From assembly GCA_044225205.1 (NCBI GenBank), contig JBGAIY010000001.1, positions 1-64,000 of the forward strand: a stretch of DNA of 64,000 nucleotides, in the 5' to 3' direction. The position numbers were made by a program, and so were the translations under genes. This DNA is from JAEUJT01 sp044225205. GTDB lineage: Bacteria > Myxococcota > Myxococcia > Myxococcales > Myxococcaceae. The notes beneath the pieces are model-generated. The model saw only the letters and a program-made list of their open reading frames with translations, was not told where the DNA came from and searched no databases. Shown piece after piece: positions 8,324 through 15,839 of the stretch (positions are counted from its first letter, which is position 1; the number at the start of each line of letters is the position of its first letter).

Positions 8324-9139
8324 ATGGTGCTGATTTCTGTGTTGTTGGTGCTTCACGCGAACCCGGTGGTCGCCGACTGCGACGACGAAGCGGCCTGTCG
8401 CAAGGCCTGCGTGGCGGGTGACGTGGGCCAGTGCCAGGCCTTGGGTGACTTGGTGGTCGCCGACGACCGTGCCGAGGCCCTGAAGTTGTATGAATTGGCG
8501 TGCGGCAAGGGCTTGTTTTCGTCGTGCTCGAAGTGGGCCTACCGGCTGGCCGAGCATTCGAGCAGCAAGGCCGATGTGGCGAAGGCGATGAAGTTGTCTG
8601 ATCAAGCCTGCTCGGGCGGCGACGCGCTCGGCTGCGCGAACCTCGCCGTCTGGCTGTGGGACGCCGGGCCCAGCTCGTATGCTCGCGCCGCGGCCGCCGC
8701 GGCCAAAGCGTGCAAGCTGGGAGACTCCGTGGGCTGTGGCACGCTCGGCAGCATGTACCTCGAAGGCGTGGGCGTCGCGAAGAGCGCGACGAAAGCGCTC
8801 GAGGCGTTCGAAGCCGGCTGCGACGGCCAGTCGACCTCGGCCTGCACCCTGCTCGCCGTGGCGTTGCTCGACGGTTCGGTGGGCAAGGTCGACGCCAAGC
8901 GAGCGGTGAAATTGCTGACCGGTGCGTGCGACGACGACTACGCCCAAGCCTGCAGCCAGCTGAGCGACCTCACCCGCCGCGGAGTCGGCGTGCGTCGCCG
9001 AGACCGAACGCAAGCGCTCGTGCTTTTGCAGAAGGCGTGTCGGCTGGGTTCTGAAGAAGCGTGTGAGCGCTCGGGGTTGACGGGTGAAGACGCTGACGAC
9101 GGTGACGCCGAAGGCGTTGCGACCGGTGGCCGAAAATGA
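8324..9139 (+). CDS. Exported Sel1-repeat protein
   Basis: 271 residues. A signal peptide ends near VVA at residue 17-18. Then come about six Sel1-like repeats of 35-37 residues with paired cysteines (patterns such as ACKLGDSVGCGTLGSMYLEG and ACDDDYAQACSQLSDLTRRG). Cys-containing Sel1 repeats of this type are known from Helicobacter Hcp proteins, where the Cys pairs form disulfides, so a periplasmic or surface location is likely. The last 20 residues are acidic and Gly-rich. Its stop overlaps the rlmN start as ATGA, so the two are translationally coupled. Confidence 0.85.
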   Translation: MVLISVLLVLHANPVVADCDDEAACRKACVAGDVGQCQALGDLVVADDRAEALKLYELACGKGLFSSCSKWAYRLAEHSSSKADVAKAMKLSDQACSGGDALGCANLAVWLWDAGPSSYARAAAAAAKACKLGDSVGCGTLGSMYLEGVGVAKSATKALEAFEAGCDGQSTSACTLLAVALLDGSVGKVDAKRAVKLLTGACDDDYAQACSQLSDLTRRGVGVRRRDRTQALVLLQKACRLGSEEACERSGLTGEDADDGDAEGVATGGRK

Positions 9140-10176
9140 ACCTGAAGAACCTCGACTTCGACGAATGGTCGAAGGCGCTGCCGGCGGCGGGCCGCGGTGA
9201 AGTGTTGAAGCTGTTCGCGTCGGTCTTCGCCCACGGAGCCACGACGCTCGACGAGGTGGCCACGACCCGGCAGGTGACGGCCGCCACCCGAGACCTGGTG
9301 GTGGCCACCGGGCAGCTGCCGCGCCTCGAGGTGGTCGAACGGCGCCAGGCCGACGACGGCTTCGTGAAGTACTTGTTTTCGTCGCCGTTGGGTGGCCGCT
9401 TCGAAGCCGTGCGCATACCGATTTTCGACACCAAGTACGTGGTGTGCATTTCGTCGCAAGTCGGCTGCGCGTTGGCCTGCGACTTTTGCATGACGGGCAA
9501 AATGGGGTTTCAGCGCAACCTCGAGACTTGGGAAGTGGTCGACCAGGTGCTGCAGATTCGCGACGAAGCCGACAAGCCGGTGCGCGGCGTCGTTTTCATG
9601 GGCATGGGCGAGCCGCTGTTGAACCTCACCAACACCGCCCGGGCCGCCCGCATTTTCTGCCACCCCGCGGGGTGCGCCATTGGCGCGAAGAGCATCACGT
9701 TTTCGACGGCGGGCTGGGTGCCCGGCATCAAGCGGTACTTGGCCGAGGCGCTGCCCTACCGGTTGGCGTTTTCGGTGACGTCGGCCCTGCCGCACAAGCG
9801 CTCCCAGGTGTTGCCGGTCGAAAAGACGCACCCGCTGCCCACCCTCATTGAACAAATTCGCGCCTACACCGACCAGCGCCGCACCCGCGCCATGATCGCC
9901 TACGTCATGATTCGCGGCTTCAACACCGGCCGCGAAGACGCCGAGGCGCTGCGCGACGCGTTCGCCGGCATACCCGTCACCATCGACCTCATCGACGTGA
10001 CCGACCCGACGGGCAAATACCTGCCGCCCACCGACGACGAACTGAAGGCCTTTCGAGACCACCTGCAAATTCTCGGGGCGCCCATTGCCCGGCGGTACTC
10101 CGGCGGCAAAGACATTGGGGCGGCGTGCGGCACCCTCGAGGCGTCACAGCGCGGCGGCGTGCTGCTCGCGAGCTGA
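9136..10176 (+). CDS. rlmN: RlmN-type radical SAM rRNA/tRNA adenine-C2 methyltransferase
   Basis: 346 residues. The radical SAM cluster motif is C111-x3-C115-x2-C118 within CALACDFCMTGKMGFQRNL. The signature GVVFMGMGEPLLN and the GAKSITFSTAGWVPGI strand are as in RlmN. The C-terminal Cys331 in GAACGTLEA matches the cysteine that forms the protein-RNA adduct. RlmN methylates A2503 of 23S rRNA and A37 of some tRNAs. The YVMIRGFNTGREDA region departs a little from the standard one, so a paralogue is possible. Confidence 0.9.
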   Translation: MNLKNLDFDEWSKALPAAGRGEVLKLFASVFAHGATTLDEVATTRQVTAATRDLVVATGQLPRLEVVERRQADDGFVKYLFSSPLGGRFEAVRIPIFDTKYVVCISSQVGCALACDFCMTGKMGFQRNLETWEVVDQVLQIRDEADKPVRGVVFMGMGEPLLNLTNTARAARIFCHPAGCAIGAKSITFSTAGWVPGIKRYLAEALPYRLAFSVTSALPHKRSQVLPVEKTHPLPTLIEQIRAYTDQRRTRAMIAYVMIRGFNTGREDAEALRDAFAGIPVTIDLIDVTDPTGKYLPPTDDELKAFRDHLQILGAPIARRYSGGKDIGAACGTLEASQRGGVLLAS

Positions 10177-10412
10177 GCGCCACGAGCGCGTGCCTGGCCA
10201 GAGTCGTTCTCGCGCAATGGGTGGCCGCCGTGCCACGCTCATCGTTCTTGGGGCTCGGTCAGTCGCCGATGAGAGTGCGTCGAGCCCGTCGAGAACGGTG
10301 TCGCGGTCCCACCGGTCGGTGGTGGTCACGAAAAGTGTGCCATCGAAGAAGACCCACCCGATGGCGACCCAAGCTGCGTCAGCTCGTCGGCGTACGCCTC
10401 TCGCCGAGGCCC

Positions 10413-11204
10413 TCAGGGGAGGGTCTCGCCGCTGCGCGGGCTGCCCGCGGCCCGGCGTACGGCGATGAGGCGGGCGACAATCGACACGGCGATTTCAGCG
10501 GGCGTGAGCGCGTCGATGGGCACACCCATGGGCGACTCGAAGCGGGTGACTTCGCTTTCTGAAAACCCCGCGGCGACGAGCCGTTGGCGAAACCGGGCCG
10601 CTTTGCGCCGGCTGCCGATGACCCCCAAATACGCGGCCGGCGTGCGCAGCAGGGCTTCGACGCACGCTTGGTCGAGCGGGTGGTCGTGGGTCGTGACACA
10701 GAAGAAGGCATCGGGGCCTCCGGCGAGCGTCTTGGCGACGTCGGCGGGGTACGCGAGCACCCGCTGCCCGTGGGGAAAGCGCTCTTCGTTGAGCCAGTCA
10801 CTGCGTTCGTCGACCACCGTGACTTGAAAACCCGCGTAGTGCGCGAGGTGCGCCAGTTCTTTCGCGACGTGGCCTGCTCCAAAGACCCACAGTCTGGCCG
10901 CGGGTCGGTGCTTTTCGAGAAACACGGTCATCGACCCGCCGCAGCACATGCCCAGGTCGTGGGTGAGGTGGGTTTCGAGCAGCTGGGTCTGGCGGGTCTC
11001 GTCGGCGAGCAACGCCCGGGCGGCGGTGACGACTTGTTGTTCAATGGCGCCTCCGCCAATGGTGCTGATCAGCTGACCAGAATCGACCACGGCCATTTTG
11101 CTGCCTGGCTTTTGCGGCGTGCTGCCGTGGGCGGCGACGACGGTCGCGACCACGAACGAGCGACCCGCTTCGATGAGCTGCGCAATGTCGGCGTACCACC
11201 GCAC
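10413..11204 (-). CDS. xdhC: XdhC/CoxI-family molybdenum cofactor maturation protein
   Basis: 263 residues. N-terminal XdhC/CoxI domain: VVAAHGSTPQKPGSKMAV, STIGGGAIEQQVV and a CCGGSM motif near residue 105. The C-terminal Rossmann-like domain begins RLWVFGAGHVAKELAHLA, with VIGSRRKAARFRQRL later. XdhC proteins bind sulfurated molybdenum cofactor and deliver it to xanthine dehydrogenase-type enzymes. No such dehydrogenase lies in the window, so the client is elsewhere. The end is Pro/Arg-rich and the 236 bp downstream hold no clear gene. Confidence 0.9.
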   Translation of the reverse strand: MRWYADIAQLIEAGRSFVVATVVAAHGSTPQKPGSKMAVVDSGQLISTIGGGAIEQQVVTAARALLADETRQTQLLETHLTHDLGMCCGGSMTVFLEKHRPAARLWVFGAGHVAKELAHLAHYAGFQVTVVDERSDWLNEERFPHGQRVLAYPADVAKTLAGGPDAFFCVTTHDHPLDQACVEALLRTPAAYLGVIGSRRKAARFRQRLVAAGFSESEVTRFESPMGVPIDALTPAEIAVSIVARLIAVRRAAGSPRSGETLP

Positions 11205-11246
11205 GAAGCGATGCTAGCGCTTTTGGCGCTGACCGAGTGAGCAGAC

Positions 11247-12347
11247 TCACAGCCCGTCGAGTTTGCCGGTGCCCGCGGCGTCGTAATACGTCTTGATGGG
11301 CCCGAAGAGCGTGCCGAGCATGCTGCTGACGATGCCGACCAGGGCGACGCCGGCGACGAGCGCGAGCACGAGAATGATCAACAGGCGAACGGCTCTCAGC
11401 GAAGACTCTTGAAGCTCTTCGCTCACTTTTCGCAAAGCGTCGTCGACGGTGCCGGTGCGCTCGGCCACCGAGAGGGTGCCCAACGTGGTGCGGTCGACGA
11501 GCCCGAACGACTCGATGGCCTGGGTGAGCGTGCCGCCCTGCCGAATGGCGGCCTCGGCTCGAGGGAGGTCGGCGATGAGCGTGGGGCTGCTGGTCGACTT
11601 CACCGCGACGCGCAACGCGCGCATCACGTCGAGGCCGGCGCCGACGCCCAAACTGAGGCCCAACATCAACCGCGACGCGTACAGGTCACGCACCGCGGTC
11701 GACACCACGGGGGTGCGACGCTTGAGCTGGTCCCACGCGAGGTCGGCGTTCAACAGTTTGATGACGAAAGGCGCGGCCAACAGGCTGCCGACGACCAGCC
11801 CCATGAGCCCCAGGTTGTGAACGAGCCCCGACACGTAGAGCGCGCCGACGCCACGGCTGCTTGACGACATGCTGGAGGCCGCTTGAAGCAACGGGCCGAC
11901 GAAGACGAATGCGCCCAGCAAGTACATGGGCCACAGCGACATGAAAAGCGCACGCCAGCGGAGCTTCTGCACTTGCTCGAGGTGGTTGATGAGCGACGCG
12001 AGCACGGGGTCGAGGGTGCCGGCTTCTTCAGCGAAAGCGATGAGTTCGACGTTCGCGTCGTCGAACAACCCGGCTCGGCGGCCCAGCGCTTCGGCCAGCG
12101 TGGCCCCACCTTCGATGTCGCGCGAAACCAACTTCAACCCGCGCTCGAGGCTGGCGTCGGGGGCGTACTTCGACAGCTCGACGAACACGGTGGGCATGCC
12201 GAGCCCCGCCTTCAACAGTGCGTGAAACTGGCGGTAGAACGCGATTTGCCGGCGGTGCCTCGCGAACGACGCCAAAGGGTGCCTGGCCCAGACCCGGGCG
12301 AATTGGTCGGCGGTCGTCTCGGTGAGCTGCTGAGGCTGCTGCGACAT
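11247..12347 (-). CDS. Type II secretion/type IV pilus F-domain protein (GspF/PilC-like)
   Basis: 366 residues. Two T2SF domains of about 120 residues each are visible. The first starts QIAFYRQFHALLKAGLGMP and the second YASRLMLGLSLGVGAGLDVM. Each is followed by the typical IEGGATLAEAL or IRQGGTLTQAI segment and a membrane helix (around 145-165, 200-220 and 320-345). Such proteins form the inner-membrane platform of type II secretion or type IV pili. It stands alone here, without E, G or other pilus genes, so it may be a dispersed paralogue. Confidence 0.8.
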   Translation of the reverse strand: MSQQPQQLTETTADQFARVWARHPLASFARHRRQIAFYRQFHALLKAGLGMPTVFVELSKYAPDASLERGLKLVSRDIEGGATLAEALGRRAGLFDDANVELIAFAEEAGTLDPVLASLINHLEQVQKLRWRALFMSLWPMYLLGAFVFVGPLLQAASSMSSSSRGVGALYVSGLVHNLGLMGLVVGSLLAAPFVIKLLNADLAWDQLKRRTPVVSTAVRDLYASRLMLGLSLGVGAGLDVMRALRVAVKSTSSPTLIADLPRAEAAIRQGGTLTQAIESFGLVDRTTLGTLSVAERTGTVDDALRKVSEELQESSLRAVRLLIILVLALVAGVALVGIVSSMLGTLFGPIKTYYDAAGTGKLDGL

Positions 12348-12600
12348 GGCCGACAGCCTACCAGGCCCGAGTTGATCAACGGGCGATTCGCGGGCTCGAA
12401 TGCTTCAGACGCTTTGTGGGTGGCGCGGGTCTCACGAAATCGACGTGAGCTGTTTTTCGGCGCAACGCCCGTGGTGTGCGGCGAGAACCCACCAACTCCA
12501 GCAAAAGGCAATCACGCGGCAGGCAGCGGCATTTCACTGGTGGGTGTCGGCATGGGAACTGACGATTGAACGGGAGGGCCGGAGCGTCGCCTCGCCGCCG

Positions 12601-12999
12601 GTGGCTGAACCCCACGACGAGCGTGACGAGGTCAAAAGCGACGACCGCTTTTGCGTCAACGACAAGGTCGTGTGGACCGTGGGCAAACACGACCACCGCA
12701 ACGGAGTGGTGACCCGGGTGTTCGCCCGTGACGGCATGGCCGAGGTCAACGTGGGAGGTTCGCTTTCAACGGTGAAATTGACCGGCCTCGAGCACCCGCG
12801 CAAAGAGGCCTTCGGGTACCGCGTCGGCCAGCCCGTCATCTGGGACGTGAGCGAATACGACCACCGCGACGCCGTGGTGTCTCAGATCTACAAAGACGGC
12901 ATGGTGACCATTGCCACCGTGCCGGCGCAAGAAACCAGCACGGTGCCGGTCTCGAAAATCGAACCGAGGGTGGCGTGTTCGACGACCTGCAAAGACTGA
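12601..12999 (+). CDS. Small protein with two tandem SH3/KOW-like repeats
   Basis: About 132 residues from GTG at 12601; the frame is open further upstream but the composition there is not protein-like. After a charged start (VAEPHDERDEVKSDD) come two copies of the same 45-50 residue unit. Copy one has DKVVWTVGKHDHRNGVVTRV with RDGMAEVNVGG; copy two has QPVIWDVSEYDHRDAVVSQI with KDGMVTIATV. The pattern of short strands and a DHR turn suggests an SH3-like barrel, perhaps nucleic-acid or protein binding. It is convergent with argF. No named family is recognised. Confidence 0.6.
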   Translation: MAEPHDERDEVKSDDRFCVNDKVVWTVGKHDHRNGVVTRVFARDGMAEVNVGGSLSTVKLTGLEHPRKEAFGYRVGQPVIWDVSEYDHRDAVVSQIYKDGMVTIATVPAQETSTVPVSKIEPRVACSTTCKD

Positions 13000-13012
13000 A
13001 CGTCTTGGGGTT

Positions 13013-13924
13013 TCAACCGCCGCCAAGCACCAGGGTCTCGAGCAGCGCCTTCTGTACGTGCATGCGGTTTTCGGCTTCGTCCCACACGGCGCTTTGCGGG
13101 CCGTCGATGACGTCGGCGGTGACTTCTTCTCCGCGGTGGGCGGGCAAGCAGTGCAGAAACGGGGCGCGTGGTTTGGCGAGCCCGAGCAAGGCGGCGTCGA
13201 CCTGGTAGGTGCCGAGGGCCTTGAGTCGGGCGGGCGCTTCGGCTTCTTGGCCCATCGAGGTCCACACGTCGGTGATGATGGCGTCGGCCCCACGTGCGGC
13301 TTCGCGCGCGTCGTGCGTGCACGTGACGTGTTGAGGCGAGAGGGCCAGCACGTCGGCGGGCGGGTGGTACCCCTTGGGCGACGCGAGCCGGAGCTGATAG
13401 CCGAACACGCTCGCGGCTTCGACGAACGAACGCCCCATGTTGCTGGCGGTGTCGCCGATGAACGCCAAGGTCTTGCCGGCGACGGCGCCGAGCCGTTCTT
13501 CAATGGTGAACAGGTCGGTCAGAATTTGAACCGGGTGGCCGCCGTCGGTCAGCCCGTTGATGACCGGCACCTCGCAGTGCTGGGCGAATTCGTGCAGGCG
13601 TTCGTCGCCGAAGGTGCGCATCATCACCACGTCGCAGTAGCGCCCGGTGATGCGCGCGGTGTCGGCCAGCGGCTCCCCGCGTGACATTTGGCTGTTGGCC
13701 GTCGAGAGGTCGATGCAGGTGCCTCCGAGTTGGCCCATGGCCGCTTCGAACGACAACCGGGTGCGGGTCGACGCCTTTTCGAAAATCAGCACGAGGGTGC
13801 GGCCGGCCATGCTGTTCACGATGCGTCGTTCGCGGCGCGCCGCTTTCAGCGTGTGGGCGCGGTGAAAGAGCGCCTTGTGCTCGTCGCTGGTGAGGTCTCG
13901 AATCTTGAGAAAGTCGCGCTTCAC
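13013..13924 (-). CDS. argF: Ornithine carbamoyltransferase
   Basis: 303 residues from GTG at 13924, overlapping the argH stop as GTGA. The carbamoyl-phosphate site EKASTRTRLSFEAAMGQLGG, the DFERT-like region NSQMSRGEPLADTA and the ornithine-site motif HCLPAHRGEEVT are present. It converts ornithine and carbamoyl phosphate to citrulline in the cytoplasm as the sixth arginine step. It is the last gene of the minus-strand arg operon and is probably controlled with it by ArgR. Confidence 0.95.
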   Translation of the reverse strand: MKRDFLKIRDLTSDEHKALFHRAHTLKAARRERRIVNSMAGRTLVLIFEKASTRTRLSFEAAMGQLGGTCIDLSTANSQMSRGEPLADTARITGRYCDVVMMRTFGDERLHEFAQHCEVPVINGLTDGGHPVQILTDLFTIEERLGAVAGKTLAFIGDTASNMGRSFVEAASVFGYQLRLASPKGYHPPADVLALSPQHVTCTHDAREAARGADAIITDVWTSMGQEAEAPARLKALGTYQVDAALLGLAKPRAPFLHCLPAHRGEEVTADVIDGPQSAVWDEAENRMHVQKALLETLVLGGG

Positions 13925-15366
13925 AGTGACGCCTCCTTCAGGGTGGTAAACAGCGCATTCAACGACGGGGTTTTCGCGGCCCGGGCCGACAGCGCCTGGC
14001 TTTGCTCGGTCAACGTGGCCAGCTGCTTTTCGACGGCGGCCGGGCCGGTGCTGCCCTCGCTGGCTTTGCGGGCCACGGCGCCGGCGGGTTCGAGCACCGA
14101 GAGCAGCGTCTCGTCGAGCGCGGGGTCGACCGTTTGGGCGAGGGCCAACGACACCTGGCGCAGCGACACGCCCTGTTCTTGGCAGCGCCGCACGAGCGAA
14201 CCCACGACCTGGTAGGCGGCGCGAAACGGCATGCCTTTTTTCACCAAGGCTTCGGCGAGGTCGGTGGCCTGGGTGAACCCTTCGTCGAGCCCTTTGCGGC
14301 AGGCTTCGGCGTTGAAGGTGATGCGCGGCAGCGCGAGCCGCAGCACGTCGAGGGAGCCGAAGAGCAGCGGCCCGGTTTCGAGCAGGGTGGCCCGATCTTC
14401 TTGCAAGTCGCGGTTGTAGCCGCCGGGCAGGCCCTTCACCGTGGTGAGCAAGGCGACCAAATTGCCAATGGCCCGGCCGCTCTTGCCGCGCACGAGCTCG
14501 AAGACGTCGGGGTTTTTCTTCTGCGGCATCATCGACGACCCCATCGAAATGTCTCCCGAGAGCGTGGCGAAGCCGAATTCGCTGGTGGTGAAGTCAATGA
14601 GGTCGGTCGACCAGCGGCTCGCGTGCACGAAGAAGCGCGCGGTGGCATACAAATAGTCCATCGCGAAGTCGCGCTCGCCCACGGTGTCGAGCCCGTTGAT
14701 CGAAATGCGAGAAAAGCCGAGCAACTGCCGAGTCACTTCTCGGTTGATGGTGAGCGACGTGCCGCTGATGGCGCCGACCCCGAGCGAGAGCACGTCGGCT
14801 TGTTCGAGCGCGAAGGTGAAGGCCTGGGCGTCGCGCAGAAACGCCGCGCCGTACGACGCGAGCCAGTACGCGAGCGAAATGGGCTGGGCGCGTTGGCGGT
14901 GTGTGTAGCTCGGCAGCAGCACGTCGTGCTCGAGTCGGGCGCGCGCCACCAAGTCGCCGATGAGCATGGCGAGCGTCTGCACCGCTTTCGCGCACGCGTC
15001 GCGCACGTGGAGCCGCAAGTCGGTGGCGACCTGGTCGTTGCGCGACCGGGCCGAATGCAGCAGCGCCGCCGGCTTGCCGATGGTGCGGTTGAGCTCGACT
15101 TCGATGGCCATGTGCACGTCTTCTTCGTCGGGCAATTCGAGCTCGCCACGCTCGTGCCGTTGCCACAGGGCGACCAAGCCGTCGCGAATGGCGCGGGCGT
15201 CGGCCGAGGGTATGACGTGTTGGCGCCCGAGCATGGTGACGTGCGCGAGCGAGCCCACCACGTCTTCGCGCAACAGCTGGCGGTCGAGTGAGAGCGAGCT
15301 TGAAAAAGCGAGCACCTCGGGCAACAGGCCGCGGCTCCCAGCGGCGTCGGTTTTCGCCAAGGTCAT
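13921..15366 (-). CDS. argH: Argininosuccinate lyase
   Basis: 481 residues from ATG at 15366, chosen because it forms an ATGA overlap with the argR stop. The aspartase/fumarase signature GSSMMPQKKNPD is present, with the earlier catalytic segments LLHSARSRNDQVATDLRL and TVGERDFAMDYL. It cleaves argininosuccinate to arginine and fumarate as the last step of arginine synthesis. No argG gene is in the window, so argininosuccinate synthase must be encoded elsewhere. Confidence 0.95.
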   Translation of the reverse strand: MTLAKTDAAGSRGLLPEVLAFSSSLSLDRQLLREDVVGSLAHVTMLGRQHVIPSADARAIRDGLVALWQRHERGELELPDEEDVHMAIEVELNRTIGKPAALLHSARSRNDQVATDLRLHVRDACAKAVQTLAMLIGDLVARARLEHDVLLPSYTHRQRAQPISLAYWLASYGAAFLRDAQAFTFALEQADVLSLGVGAISGTSLTINREVTRQLLGFSRISINGLDTVGERDFAMDYLYATARFFVHASRWSTDLIDFTTSEFGFATLSGDISMGSSMMPQKKNPDVFELVRGKSGRAIGNLVALLTTVKGLPGGYNRDLQEDRATLLETGPLLFGSLDVLRLALPRITFNAEACRKGLDEGFTQATDLAEALVKKGMPFRAAYQVVGSLVRRCQEQGVSLRQVSLALAQTVDPALDETLLSVLEPAGAVARKASEGSTGPAAVEKQLATLTEQSQALSARAAKTPSLNALFTTLKEASL

Positions 15367-15839
15367 GAAGAGACTCCCTTTTTCCACAGTGTGAGAAGGT
15401 CGCGTTTGACGCGAGCGGGTTTGATGCCACGGTGGGGCACCAAGAAAATGGTGTCGTCACCGGCGATGCTGCCGAGCACTCCGGCGGGTCGGGCCGAATC
15501 GAGCGCTGCCGCGACGGCCGAAGCGCCGCCGGGCAGGGTTCGCACCACCACCATGGCATCGGAGTCGTCGACGGTGGTGACCAAATGGTGCACGGCCCGC
15601 AACCGCTCGTCGCCCGCGCTGACCGGGGTGTCGGTCAATTCGTACACCGTGCCCCCGTCGGGCAACGTGACCCTGCGGGCTTTGATTTTCGCGAGGTCTC
15701 GGCTGAGCGTGGCTTGGGTGACGTCGATGCCTTCGCGCTTGAGCAGTTCACCCAAGGTTTCTTGGGTGGTGACGAGTTGGGTGCGCAAGAGCCGGCGAAT
15801 GACTTCGCGGCGGGCGCGGTGGGTGGCGATGTCAGCCAT
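15363..15839 (-). CDS. argR: Arginine repressor
   Basis: 158 residues, typical of ArgR. The N-terminal winged helix carries TTQETLGELLKREGIDVTQA followed by TLSRDLAKIKARRV. The C-terminal oligomerisation and arginine-binding domain has VLGSIAGDDTIFLVPH, matching the family GTIAGDDTI motif. Its start overlaps the argJB stop by 8 bp and its stop overlaps argH, so the regulator sits inside the operon it is expected to control. That predicts autoregulation. Confidence 0.93.
   Translation of the reverse strand: MADIATHRARREVIRRLLRTQLVTTQETLGELLKREGIDVTQATLSRDLAKIKARRVTLPDGGTVYELTDTPVSAGDERLRAVHHLVTTVDDSDAMVVVRTLPGGASAVAAALDSARPAGVLGSIAGDDTIFLVPHRGIKPARVKRDLLTLWKKGVSS

Noticed and set aside
10144..10376. 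Minus-strand protein-like piece WVAIGWVFFDGTLFVTTTDR downstream of xdhC
   Set aside because: No start codon or matching upstream frame; too short to call a gene or a remnant with confidence.
12992..13006. AAGAC/GTCTT hairpin between convergent genes
   Set aside because: Stem of only 5 bp and no clear T-run; could be a weak bidirectional terminator but unsupported.
14002..15291. 429-codon plus-strand frame opposite argH
   Set aside because: Composition is that of a GC-rich antisense shadow; argH on the other strand is unambiguous.
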